Positions 41,651 to 50,361 are shown, numbered from the stretch's first letter. The stretch is DNA of 50,488 nt from Komagataeibacter sp. FXV3 (GCF_015155755.1 NZ_VWPI01000026.1:1-50488); one strand, 5' to 3'. The notes: generated from the letters alone by a model not told the origin. Numbers and translations are program-made.

Positions 41651-42777
41651 GAAGACCTCCCGCCGGTTGCATGGATCCATGATGGCACAGGCATAAGGCC
41701 CGCACAGGTCAGGCGGCCACCGGACAGGCCATCCGGCCCGCCCGTTATGGTGGACGCTGATAACGGCAGGCCGCGTACGCTGCGTGCGGCCAGAAAACCG
41801 AAACATTGCGCCTCCAGCGCATCCCCGTTCCAGCCAAGGTGGTCCACGCCCACCACCGGGGCGCCCAGCGCCGTCTGCAATCCCTGCATCAGGACAGGGT
41901 TATGCCGCCCTCCGCCACAGACATACCAGCGTGCGGGCCGGACGGGCAGGGGCATGCGCCGTACGGCTTCGATGGTAAAGGCGGCCAGTGTCGCCGCCCC
42001 ATCGGCCGGGGTGCAGGCGGCCACCCGGTCAAGGGCCGTGGCAAAACTCTGCCGATCCAGCGATTTGGGGGCAAGGCGGGCAAAATAGGGATCAGCCAGC
42101 AACTGTTCCACAATGGCCCGGTTGACCGTGCCCGCACGCGCCAGTGCGCCATCAACGTCGCAGGCCGTGCCGGTATGGCGCATCGCCCAGTCATCCAGCA
42201 GGGCATTGCCCGGGCCGGTGTCACAGGCATGGATCGTATTATCGGCATCAATCAACGTGACATTCGCAACGCCACCGATATTCAGAACGGCAACCGGCCC
42301 CGGCACATCATGCAGCAGGGCTGCGTGGAACCACGGCACCAGTGGCGCGCCTTCGCCGCCTGCCGCCACGTCGGCGCTGCGGAAATCATGGATGACAGCC
42401 AGTCCGGTCGCGCGTGACAGAAGTTCCGCATCACCAATCTGCCATGTCTGGTGGCGTTGTGGTGCATGCAGGATGGTCTGGCCATGGAACCCGATCAGGT
42501 CGATATCCGGCACCCGGGCCTGCAACTGTCGCACTGCGTCAATGTGATGGCGGGTTATCGCGTGTTCGACCGCTTTCAGTTCGGGATCATCAGGGGACAG
42601 GGTGGGCGCATGGTCCAGAAGCCTGCGCGCGCGCTGGCGCAGGGCCGCCGTGTAAGGCAGGCTGATATCCGGCCCGAACCCCGCGATCCGTTCACCATCG
42701 GTATGGATGATGGCTGCGTCCACACCATCAAGTGACGTGCCACTCATAAGGCCGATGACCGTAAGCATAGGCTTCAT
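41647..42777 (-). CDS. anmK: Anhydro-N-acetylmuramic acid kinase
   Basis: A 376-residue kinase that opens the 1,6-anhydro ring of anhydro-MurNAc and phosphorylates it to MurNAc 6-phosphate, using ATP. The N-terminal IGLMSGTSLDGVDA (about 5-18) is diagnostic. Others are IGFHGQTILHAPQ, VAVLNIGGVANVTLI, and the nucleotide-side DTGPGNALLDDW and VCGGGRHNPVLM. ATG 42777 has GGAGG seven bases upstream; an upstream extension to 42801 is unlikely. It lies 168 bases after murQ, the next enzyme in the same pathway, and overlaps nagB by four bases. A truncated repeat copy sits in the gap to murQ. Confidence 0.94.
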   Translation of the reverse strand: MKPMLTVIGLMSGTSLDGVDAAIIHTDGERIAGFGPDISLPYTAALRQRARRLLDHAPTLSPDDPELKAVEHAITRHHIDAVRQLQARVPDIDLIGFHGQTILHAPQRHQTWQIGDAELLSRATGLAVIHDFRSADVAAGGEGAPLVPWFHAALLHDVPGPVAVLNIGGVANVTLIDADNTIHACDTGPGNALLDDWAMRHTGTACDVDGALARAGTVNRAIVEQLLADPYFARLAPKSLDRQSFATALDRVAACTPADGAATLAAFTIEAVRRMPLPVRPARWYVCGGGRHNPVLMQGLQTALGAPVVGVDHLGWNGDALEAQCFGFLAARSVRGLPLSASTITGGPDGLSGGRLTCAGLMPVPSWIHATGGRSS

Positions 42778-42900
42778 GCCTGTTCCTCCCGCATGCAGCA
42801 TTTTACCACGACATCATAAAGAACAGGGCGACGGGACAAAAACGTGACGTCCGGCACCTGTCCATTATGCCGCGTGTATCCGGGTGGTCCGGGGCTGCCT

Positions 42901-42939
42901 GTCAAAAAGGCGGCATCCGGAAACGTTTATTTTTCGGAC
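42901..42939 (+). repeat. Interspersed intergenic repeat, truncated copy 7
   Basis: CAAAAAGGCGGCATCCGGAA followed by ACGTTTATTTTT matches the right-hand part of the family only. It lies between murQ and anmK, inside the operon. Confidence 0.5.
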
Positions 42940-42945
42940 AATGTT

Positions 42946-43878
42946 TTACGGGGCGGCAGGGGGGCTGTCGTCCTGCCCGAGAACTGAACGCAGGTTGCCG
43001 CCATGCGCCGCAAGCTGTGCCTCGACCTGATCGGCGGGAATGCCCGAACAGATCATGACGGCCCGTTTGACATTGAACCCCGTTGCCTCCAGCGCCTGCT
43101 GCGCCTCCTGTTCGGTACTGCCGGTCAGGTTGCGGACCATGCGGCATGCCCTGTCCCGCAGCTTGGCATTGACGACCCGCATGTCCACCATCTGCCCGCG
43201 ATAGGCATGGCCCATACGGATCATGAGCGTTGTGGAAATCAGGTTCAGGGTGGCTTTCTGTGCCGTGCCGGCCTTCAGTCGCGTGGAACCGGAAATGACT
43301 TCCGGCCCCGTTACCACCGCAATGCCCTGTTCCGCCACGTCCAGCAACCTGCCGCCGCGATTGCACGCAATGCCTATGGTCAGGCTGCCTGCCGCGCGCG
43401 CAGCCGCAATCGCGGCACAGGTATAGGGCGTGGACCCACTGGCCGCGATGCCCAGCACCACGTCATCGGGACCGGGATTGTGGGCCAGTATGTCCGCGCG
43501 CGCCACGTCCTCGCGGTCCTCGGCCCCTTCCGCCGCCTGATACACGGCGTCCTGCCCGCCTGCCAGCAGCAGCACAAGCCGCCCCGGTTCCCAGCCGAAG
43601 GTGGGCAGCAGTTCCACCCCATCCTGCATGCCGATCCGCCCGGACGTGCCCGCGCCGACATAGAACAGCCGTCCCCCCGCCAGAAGCCGGGGCAGGGCGC
43701 TGCCCACCGCGCGTTCCAGTTCCGCTGTCGCGGCGCGGACGGCGGCGATGGCGCTCATCTGTGATTCCACCAGTGCATCCAGCACGGAGGCGACAGGCCA
43801 GACATCCACATCCGCGTAGCGGGGGTCCTGTCCTTCTGTCGCGATGATAGGGGTGGGCGTGCTGCTGTTCGGGGTCAT
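42946..43878 (-). CDS. murQ: N-acetylmuramic acid 6-phosphate etherase
   Basis: A 310-residue SIS-domain lyase that splits the lactyl ether of MurNAc 6-phosphate to give GlcNAc 6-phosphate and D-lactate. The active-site block is YVGAGTSGRIGMQDGVELLP (73-92), with Glu89 at the catalytic position. A second conserved acid cluster is EGAEDRED near 117-124. IAASGSTPYTC and STRLKAGTAQKATLNLIST follow, then a helical C-terminal UBA-like segment. ATG 43878 has CAGG five bases upstream. It sits 95 bases after the serine hydrolase gene on the same strand. The gap holds a truncated repeat copy, as does the gap to anmK. Confidence 0.94.
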   Translation of the reverse strand: MTPNSSTPTPIIATEGQDPRYADVDVWPVASVLDALVESQMSAIAAVRAATAELERAVGSALPRLLAGGRLFYVGAGTSGRIGMQDGVELLPTFGWEPGRLVLLLAGGQDAVYQAAEGAEDREDVARADILAHNPGPDDVVLGIAASGSTPYTCAAIAAARAAGSLTIGIACNRGGRLLDVAEQGIAVVTGPEVISGSTRLKAGTAQKATLNLISTTLMIRMGHAYRGQMVDMRVVNAKLRDRACRMVRNLTGSTEQEAQQALEATGFNVKRAVMICSGIPADQVEAQLAAHGGNLRSVLGQDDSPPAAP

Positions 43879-43904
43879 GTAACCTGACTTATCTGCAAAT
43901 GAGG

Positions 43905-43930
43905 GAAAAAGCTTCACCAGAAACTTTCAT
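43905..43930 (-). repeat. Interspersed intergenic repeat, truncated copy 8
   Basis: On the minus strand ATGAAAGTTTCTGGTGAAGC followed by TTTTTC matches the left-hand part of the family (compare 26380). It lies between the serine hydrolase gene and murQ. Confidence 0.5.
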
Positions 43931-43973
43931 ATGACTGAAGGATGTGACCCGATCCGGCTTTTCAGGCAGCCCC

Positions 43974-45158
43974 TCAGCCCCGTGGCGGGATCAGCGCAAG
44001 GGCCGCCGCCGTTGCCACGTCATGACGCAGGTGCACGACATTGCCATGGCCATCGGGATGGAGGCGGCTGGTCAGGATCAGGACATAACTGTCGCTGCCG
44101 GGATCCAGCCACAGCGACGTGCCGGTAAAGCCGGTATGGCCAAAGGAACCCACGGGAAACCTGTCCCCCCGGACAGAGGAATAATGCGTGGCGATATCCC
44201 ACCCCAGCCCGCGCAGGTCGGTCCTGCCCTGTGGCTGTTGTGCGGTGGTCATCAACATGAGTGTGTCCGCTCGCAGCGGATAGGCGGATGGTCGGCTCGC
44301 GCGCCGGTCCAGCAGGGCCTGCGCGTACAGGCACATGTCATCAGCCGTGGAAAACAGGCCCGCATGTCCTGCAACCCCACCCATGCGCCGCGCCGAGGGG
44401 TCATTGACCTGCCCCCGCAGCATCTGGCCCCGTTCATCGGTCTGGGTGGGGGCGATGCGCGCGGACCACGTATCGGGTGGCAGGAATCGTGACTGTCGCA
44501 TGCCCAGCGGTGTCAGGATAAAGCGCGTGGCATAGGTATCCAGCGTCATGCCGGACAGTTTTTCGACCAGGAAGCCCAGTGTGATGAAATTGATGTCGCT
44601 GTAAACGAACCCGCTGCCCGGTGGCTGTTCGGGTGCGGTTTCCATGGTCAGGCGGAAGGCGGCATCACGTCCCTGCCACGGGTGGGTCAGGTCCAGGTCG
44701 GGCGGCAGGCCGGAATAATGGGTCAGCAGGTGCCGGATGGTAATGGTGGCCTTTCCCGCGGCGGCAAACTGCGGCAGGTAGCGTGAAACCGGGTCATCCA
44801 GCCCGAACCGCCCCTGTTCCCACAACTGCATGACACAGGGCGCGGTAATAACCGGCTTGGTCAAGGATGCCATGTCGAACACCGTGTCCCATGTCATGGC
44901 TTCGGGCGCGGGTGTTACGGCACGCCTGCCATACACGGCCCGGTGCACGACCTGCTGGTCGTGGCCTATGGCGCAGACCACGCCGGGCGCTTCGCCCCGT
45001 TTCACGGCCTGTTGCAGCCTGCGATCCACATCGCGCATGTCCGGGGCAGGTGACTGGCCCGCCTGCGCGTGGGGCGCGCAGGCTGCAAGGGTTGCGGCAC
45101 CCGTCAGCATCAGGACATGGCGGCGCTTCAGCCCGGGGGCGGCTGGAAAAACATGCAT
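43974..45158 (-). CDS. Exported serine hydrolase of the beta-lactamase/PBP4-like family
   Basis: A 394-residue protein. The N-terminus has a twin Arg (KRRHVLM, 11-17) and a lipobox-like LAAC (Cys27), so it is probably a lipoprotein. The class C beta-lactamase fold has SLTK (Ser98, Lys101), YSD in FVYSDINFITLG in place of Y-x-N, and HTG in SFGHTGFTG. It resembles YbbE of Bacillus, which lies in the murQ gene cluster there and acts on muropeptides, more than true beta-lactamases. Upstream of murQ, a role in trimming peptidoglycan fragments in the periplasm is the best inference. It is first in the salvage operon, divergent from the SSS transporter. Confidence 0.84.
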   Translation of the reverse strand: MHVFPAAPGLKRRHVLMLTGAATLAACAPHAQAGQSPAPDMRDVDRRLQQAVKRGEAPGVVCAIGHDQQVVHRAVYGRRAVTPAPEAMTWDTVFDMASLTKPVITAPCVMQLWEQGRFGLDDPVSRYLPQFAAAGKATITIRHLLTHYSGLPPDLDLTHPWQGRDAAFRLTMETAPEQPPGSGFVYSDINFITLGFLVEKLSGMTLDTYATRFILTPLGMRQSRFLPPDTWSARIAPTQTDERGQMLRGQVNDPSARRMGGVAGHAGLFSTADDMCLYAQALLDRRASRPSAYPLRADTLMLMTTAQQPQGRTDLRGLGWDIATHYSSVRGDRFPVGSFGHTGFTGTSLWLDPGSDSYVLILTSRLHPDGHGNVVHLRHDVATAAALALIPPRG

Positions 45159-45424
45159 GGTGCAAAAGGCCCGTTAAAAGACGGCATGCCGGATGCCTGA
45201 TACGGGGACGATATCATTATCCCGCCCGCAATGACAACGATCCGGCCGCCGCGCCAACCGGGGACGGGGCAAAAGCCATGACATGACGGTGCCGCAGCAT
45301 GCCTGACCGGTTTTCATGCACGATGGGAATGCGCAGGCTGTCCCGGTTCTCCGGGTCGTCCGGGGCTTTCATATGGCCTCGGTCTGGTCATATGGTCTTT
45401 ACTTCGTTACGTGATGGAATCCGT

Positions 45425-46888
45425 ATGTCCGCGATCGATCTTTCGGTTATCTGCATCTATTGCCTGAGCCTGCCCTTCATCGCGTTCGCCCTGTCGGGGC
45501 GGCAGGATTCCGTTTCCACCTATGTTGGTGGCCGGCATGACCTGCCGTGGTGGGCCATCTGCCTGTCCCTTGTCGCGACGGAAACCTCCACCCTGACCAT
45601 CATCAGCATACCCGGCATCGCCTATGGCGGGGGCATGGTGTTCGTGGGGCTGGGGGTAGGGTATGTCATCGGGCGTGCGCTGGTGGCGTGGCTGTTCCTG
45701 CCCCATTATTTTTCCGGGCACGTGGGCAGCGTGTACCAGTATCTGGGCCAGCGTTTCGGGCAGGCGATGGAGCGTACCGTATCCGTCACGTTCCTGATTA
45801 CGCGCGTGCTGGCCGAAGGGATTAGGCTGTTCGCGGGCATGCTGCCGGTTGCCGCCATCGTGTCCGCCATGGAACTGCCGTTGCCGCAATGGCTGGTCAT
45901 GGTGGTGATTGTCGGGCTGACGCTAGGTTACACGGTGCTGGGCGGCCTGCGGGCCGTGGTCTGGTCCGATGCGATACAGCTGGTTGTATATGTCGTGGGG
46001 GCGGCGGCCTGTGTCGCGTTGCTGTACCATCATGCAACCGGCATGCAGATCCATATGCTGCGCCATTCCAACCGGTTTCACCTGTTTCATAAATCCCGCC
46101 TGTATTTCCTTGATCCCTATACGCCGTGTGCCGCCATGATCGGCGGGGCGATCATGGCCATGGCGTCACATGGGACGGACCAGCTTCTGGTGCAGCGTGT
46201 CCTTGCGGCGCGAAGCCTGGCGGATGCCCGAAAGGCGCTGGTGGGCAGCGGTGTCATGGTGGGCTGCCTGTTCGCGCTGCTGTCGCTGGTGGGCATGCTG
46301 CTATGGGCACGCAATGACGAAAGGTCGCTGGCCGCCATGGGGCTGCCGACGTCGGATGCATTGTTCCCGGATTTTATTGTGCATGGCCTGCCCCACGGGC
46401 TGGCGGGACTGCTGGTTGCGGGTCTGCTGAGTGCGACGATGGGCTCGCTTTCCGCCACCCTCAACGCCATGACCAGTGCGACCTTGCTGGATTTTGCCGC
46501 CCCCTGCCGGGCCATGGCGCGATGGGTGCGTCTGTCGCCGCTGGGCTTCGCGCGGCTTGTGACTGCGCTGTGGGCTGTCGCGCTGGTGGTGGTGGCGCTG
46601 GGGTTTGCCCATAGCCATGGTCCGGCTGTGGTGTTCGGCCTGTCGGTGGCGTCATGCGCGTATGGTCCCATGCTGGGGGTATTCGTGTTTGCCCTGTTCA
46701 GCAGGCGGGCGGACAGGCGTGACGTGCTGCCTGCGTTCATCGCGACGCTGGCCGTGGTGTGTGGCGCGATGCTGTTCTGGCGGCCCTATGGGCATGCCAT
46801 CGCCTTTACGTGGCTGGTGCCGTTGGGTGTCGCCATCATGATTGCCTGCGTGGGGCTTGCGCGCGGCATCCGGCAGGGACGGGCGTGA
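45425..46888 (+). CDS. Sodium:solute symporter (SSS family), possible amino-sugar transporter
   Basis: A 487-residue inner-membrane transporter with about 13 hydrophobic segments. SSS marks include VSTYVGGRHDLPWWAICLSL (30-50), ATETSTLTIISIPG (sodium-site region) and GLRAVVWSDAIQLVVYVVG. ASHGTDQLLVQRVLAARSL is a third mark. It is divergent from the murQ-anmK-nagB operon across 266 bases, so MurNAc or anhydro-MurNAc uptake is a reasonable guess. MurNAc uptake in Tannerella forsythia also uses a non-PTS carrier encoded beside murQ. Sugar or sialic acid transport remain alternatives. Similarity starts at ATG 45425; the frame is open from 45299 without support. It is convergent with the oleate hydratase gene (30 bases). 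Confidence 0.86.
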   Translation: MSAIDLSVICIYCLSLPFIAFALSGRQDSVSTYVGGRHDLPWWAICLSLVATETSTLTIISIPGIAYGGGMVFVGLGVGYVIGRALVAWLFLPHYFSGHVGSVYQYLGQRFGQAMERTVSVTFLITRVLAEGIRLFAGMLPVAAIVSAMELPLPQWLVMVVIVGLTLGYTVLGGLRAVVWSDAIQLVVYVVGAAACVALLYHHATGMQIHMLRHSNRFHLFHKSRLYFLDPYTPCAAMIGGAIMAMASHGTDQLLVQRVLAARSLADARKALVGSGVMVGCLFALLSLVGMLLWARNDERSLAAMGLPTSDALFPDFIVHGLPHGLAGLLVAGLLSATMGSLSATLNAMTSATLLDFAAPCRAMARWVRLSPLGFARLVTALWAVALVVVALGFAHSHGPAVVFGLSVASCAYGPMLGVFVFALFSRRADRRDVLPAFIATLAVVCGAMLFWRPYGHAIAFTWLVPLGVAIMIACVGLARGIRQGRA

Positions 46889-46918
46889 CCTGACCCGTCC
46901 CTGCGGCGCCCGGCGCGA

Positions 46919-48664
46919 TCAGATCAGCCCGTAGCGTTCAAGCAGGGTGTCCACTTCCGTCCCGCCCGTCAGGTGATGGATCAGGGTCGCGGCCGGTATT
47001 TTCTTTCCGTCGCGCATTTCCGCCGCTGCCTGCACCAGCATGCGCACGTCATACACACTGCCAAAGACTTCCGGCACGGCACGGTCGATATCCAGCAGCG
47101 TGTAGACTGCCTCCATCGCGGTACGGACGGAATATTCGGTCGTGAACACCGTATCGCGCGGGGTTTCGGCAAACTGGCCAAGGAAGGCGAGGTTGACGCT
47201 GCCATCGGGCACCACCTTCGGCCTGTCACCCACGGCGCGTGGCATGAACTGCGCGGTGATGAAGGGCATCATGCATGGGTGGGTGATGGCGCCCGTGGCC
47301 GCCATGTCGTCAATCTCCGTCTCGGGCACACCCATGTGGTACAGCCATTCGCGGGTGATTTCCTCGCCCGTGCAGTCCTGCATGGGTTTCTTCACGTAAT
47401 TGCCCGGCACGTCGCTGAAGAGGCCATACAGCCAGGCCACCATCTGGCCCTTCGGCTGGCCCTTGAAATGGGGCTGGCGGCTGACGACCCAGCTCATGAG
47501 CCATGCGGAGTCCGCGATCGTGATCGGTCCCCCCGTCACGGTCCGGCCCGAAAAGGGATCGCGTCCCGTCACCCTGTGCACCAGGGCCGGGATGCGGGCA
47601 TCCAGCGTTGTGACGGTGGCGGATTCCCAGCGTGATTTGGTGGTGTCGCCACAGAATACGTCCGGCTGGCCAAACGCCGGGTCCTGTGCCGCGATATTGC
47701 GCCACAACTGCCAGACATTGCCCTGCGCGATTGTGGCGTCAATCGGTGCGGGCGTATGGTGGTCGCCCCAGCGGGAGTTTTCGACCATGGAGCCATTGGT
47801 GACGAACACCAGATCCCGCGCGCCGACTGCGGTGCCGCCCGCCGTGCCGTTTTCAAGCCAGTCGATATGGGTCGCCACCTTCTTCACGCCCGCTGTATCG
47901 ACGCGCACATTGGTCACCTGCACGCCGTGGCGGAATACCACGCCCTGATCCGCCAGCCACGTGGCCAGCGGCAGGCTGAGGGATTCCTGCTGGTTGAAGC
48001 GGGTGAACTTCAGCGTATGCAGGTCCTTCAGCCCAAGGATCTGGTGCACGAAACGGGCAAGGTAGCGCTTCATCTCGATCGCGCTGTGCCATGTCTCGAA
48101 CGCGAACATGGACCGCCAGAACAGCCAGAAATTCGACTTCATGAAATCGGCGGACAGGACATCGCTGATCGTCCTGCCGTCCAGCTTTTCCTCATCCGTC
48201 AGGATCAGGGAAATGATTTCCCGTCGTGCCTTCCCGTTCAGTTTCAGGCTGTTACGGTCGGGCAGGGGCTGCCCGCACCCGCACATGGCCCGCACCGGGC
48301 TGGAGGATGGATCAACGCGGTTGAGGCGATAGAACTCATCCAGCACCGAGGCGCCGGGCACCTCCAGTGACGGAATGGAACGGTACAGATCCCACAGGCA
48401 CTGGAACTGTTCCTCCATTTCCCGGCCGCCACGGATCAGCCAGCCGGTTTCGGCGTTGCCCGCGCCATCCAGCGCCCCGCCATCGGCGTCCGATGCTTCC
48501 AGGATGGTAATTCGTGATGGCGTCATCCCCGCATCGCGGATCAGGAAGGCGGCTGCCGCCATGCCGCCAAGGCCACCCCCCACGATCCATGCCGATCGGG
48601 TGTCGATACCGGCCGGTTTTTCGGGGCGGACGAAAGCTTCGAAGTTACTGTGGGCATAGCGCAT
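46919..48664 (-). CDS. ohyA: Oleate hydratase (10-hydroxystearate-forming)
   Basis: A 581-residue FAD enzyme that adds water across the cis-9 double bond of oleic or palmitoleic acid. The FAD-binding IVGGGLGGMAAAAFLIRDAG lies at 27-46. The active-site loop RGGREMEEQFQCLWDL holds Glu82 (79-94), and Tyr201 lies in MKRYLARF; both positions equal those I recall as catalytic in Staphylococcus aureus OhyA. Length is normal (about 560-650). Function in hosts is usually detoxification of unsaturated fatty acids. ATG 48664 has AGAGG about ten bases upstream. A perfect FNR-type box lies about 100 bases upstream (48761-48774), with a TATAAA-like -10 element between (48730-48735, minus strand). Confidence 0.93.
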   Translation of the reverse strand: MRYAHSNFEAFVRPEKPAGIDTRSAWIVGGGLGGMAAAAFLIRDAGMTPSRITILEASDADGGALDGAGNAETGWLIRGGREMEEQFQCLWDLYRSIPSLEVPGASVLDEFYRLNRVDPSSSPVRAMCGCGQPLPDRNSLKLNGKARREIISLILTDEEKLDGRTISDVLSADFMKSNFWLFWRSMFAFETWHSAIEMKRYLARFVHQILGLKDLHTLKFTRFNQQESLSLPLATWLADQGVVFRHGVQVTNVRVDTAGVKKVATHIDWLENGTAGGTAVGARDLVFVTNGSMVENSRWGDHHTPAPIDATIAQGNVWQLWRNIAAQDPAFGQPDVFCGDTTKSRWESATVTTLDARIPALVHRVTGRDPFSGRTVTGGPITIADSAWLMSWVVSRQPHFKGQPKGQMVAWLYGLFSDVPGNYVKKPMQDCTGEEITREWLYHMGVPETEIDDMAATGAITHPCMMPFITAQFMPRAVGDRPKVVPDGSVNLAFLGQFAETPRDTVFTTEYSVRTAMEAVYTLLDIDRAVPEVFGSVYDVRMLVQAAAEMRDGKKIPAATLIHHLTGGTEVDTLLERYGLI

Positions 48665-48760
48665 GGAATTTCTGCCTCTTCTGGGGCCGGCCGTGGCCCG
48701 GGCGGTTGGTCGGATTTAAAACCCTGCCGTTTATAGCAGGATTTTATGAAAATAACGTCG

Positions 48761-48774
48761 TTGATGTGTATCAA
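48761..48774. promoter_or_regulatory. Perfect FNR-type box between ohyA and the DUF2252 gene
   Basis: TTGAT-GTGT-ATCAA matches TTGAT-N4-ATCAA exactly. Its centre is about 35 bases from a minus-strand TATAAA (48730-48735), near the spacing expected of a class II FNR/FixK-activated promoter for ohyA. It could also serve the divergent DUF2252 gene. Confidence 0.6.
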
Positions 48775-48890
48775 TCACCCGGTGGGTGGCAGGGATGCGG
48801 GAATGGCCCGTGCGCAGGCCGTCATGGCCGCCGCCGTGATGCAGGGCGTGTGCTGCTGACACAATATGTTAAAAATGGTATTGTCATGGC

Positions 48891-50315
48891 ATGGATCATG
48901 AACACGCCGCCATCCGTACCATGCAATGGGACCACCGCAGTCTTGGCCGCGCGCAGCGTCACGCGCGCGGCGTGGCCTTGCGCCGCAAGACGATGCGCGC
49001 CCACCATGCGCAATGGCATGCGCCAAAGGGGCGGCCTGACCCGGTTGAGCTGCTGGTCCGGCAGGGGGAAAGCCGGATACGCGACCTGCTGCCGGTGCGC
49101 TATGGGCGGATGATGGCCTCGCCTTTCGCGTTCCTACGCGGGGCGGCGGCTGTCATGGCGTCCGATCTTGCGCATACGCCCGCCGCAGGTCCGCGCGTGC
49201 AGGCCTGCGGGGATTGCCATCTGGCCAATTTCGGCAGCTATGCCTCGCCCGAGGGTACACCGGTTTTCGACATCAACGACTTTGACGAAACGCTGCCCGC
49301 CCCGTTTGAATGGGATATCAAGCGCCTTGGCACGTCGCTGGTGCTGGCCGGGCGCGAGGGTGGCCTGTCGGAAAAGAAGGCGCGTAATCTGGCGGTATCC
49401 ATGGCACGGACCTATGCCGTGGAAATGAAGCGGCTGTCCCTGCTGTCCCCGCTGGAGATCTGGGGCAACCCCATTGACCTGTCCGCCGCCATTGCCGCGT
49501 TTTCGGACCGCCACGCGCGGGCGCGGGCTGAAGTCCTGTTGCGGGAGCGCATGGACAGCGCGCGCTGTCATTATGGCCTGATAGATGCGGGCGGCGGCCT
49601 GCCATCGCTGTGCGAACATCCGCCGCTGGTCATGCGCCTGCCCGCGCATGAGGACACGATCCGCCATGCCTTTGCCCGCTACGTCGCGACACAGCCAGCC
49701 GAACTGGCGGTCCTGCTGGACCGCTACGTCCTGCGTGACGTGGTTTTCAAGGTGGTTGGCATTGGCAGTGTCGGCACCTTCTGCGCCATCGGCCTGTTCG
49801 CCACGGCGGATGGGGAGACGCTGCTGCTGCAGATCAAGGAAGCCCAGCAGTCGGTGCTGGCGCCCTTTGCCGGGGCATCGCTGTTTCATAACCAGGGCCA
49901 GCGCGTGGTGGTCGGCCAACGTATCATGCAGGCGGAAACAGACATATTCCTGGGTTGCACGCATACCCGGTCCCAGCCTGATGCGGACCCTGTGACACCA
50001 GACCTGTCCGGGGCGGGGCGGCAGTTTTACGTCCGCCGCCTGAAAGATGCCCGGCTGGCCGCCATCGGGGCGGCTGTAACGCCCGAAGGACTGGCCGATT
50101 ACGCACAATTATACGGCAGGACGCTGGCCCGCGCGCATGCACGTTCGGGGGATGGCGCCTTCATCAGTGGCTATCTGGGCAAGGGGAGGGTGTTTTCCGA
50201 TGCCATAGGCTGTTTTTCCGCCCGTTACGCGGACCAGACGAAAACCGACTGGGTACGGTTTACGAAGGCCATCAAGGCGGGGAAAATTCCGGTTTCCCAT
50301 GATGGCAGCCCCTGA
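48891..50315 (+). CDS. DUF2252 family protein (uncharacterised)
   Basis: A 474-residue protein of the DUF2252 family. Conserved blocks: VRYGRMMASPFAFLRGAAAV (70-89), ACGDCHLANFGSYASPEG, FDINDFDETLPAPFEWDIKR (126-145, the best hallmark) and LLLQIKEAQQSVLAPF. QGQRVVVGQRIMQAETDIFL follows, and ARAHARSGD near the end. The HLANFG and DINDFDE segments resemble kinase or phosphotransferase-type active sites, and the family is distantly kinase-like, but no reaction is known to me. No signal peptide. It is divergent from ohyA across 226 bases containing the FNR-type box. The ribosome site is weak. An IS element begins 46 bases after the stop. Confidence 0.85.
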   Translation: MDHEHAAIRTMQWDHRSLGRAQRHARGVALRRKTMRAHHAQWHAPKGRPDPVELLVRQGESRIRDLLPVRYGRMMASPFAFLRGAAAVMASDLAHTPAAGPRVQACGDCHLANFGSYASPEGTPVFDINDFDETLPAPFEWDIKRLGTSLVLAGREGGLSEKKARNLAVSMARTYAVEMKRLSLLSPLEIWGNPIDLSAAIAAFSDRHARARAEVLLRERMDSARCHYGLIDAGGGLPSLCEHPPLVMRLPAHEDTIRHAFARYVATQPAELAVLLDRYVLRDVVFKVVGIGSVGTFCAIGLFATADGETLLLQIKEAQQSVLAPFAGASLFHNQGQRVVVGQRIMQAETDIFLGCTHTRSQPDADPVTPDLSGAGRQFYVRRLKDARLAAIGAAVTPEGLADYAQLYGRTLARAHARSGDGAFISGYLGKGRVFSDAIGCFSARYADQTKTDWVRFTKAIKAGKIPVSHDGSP

Positions 50316-50361
50316 TAATCATTCCTGAAACGGTAAAATACTATTTTAAAACAGTTTTCTA

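Noticed and set aside
43974-45158. Serine hydrolase considered as an antibiotic-resistance beta-lactamase
   Set aside because: It has YSD in place of the Y-x-N motif, HTG in place of KTG, a lipoprotein-type start and sits in a MurNAc salvage operon, all of which fit muropeptide-type hydrolases better.
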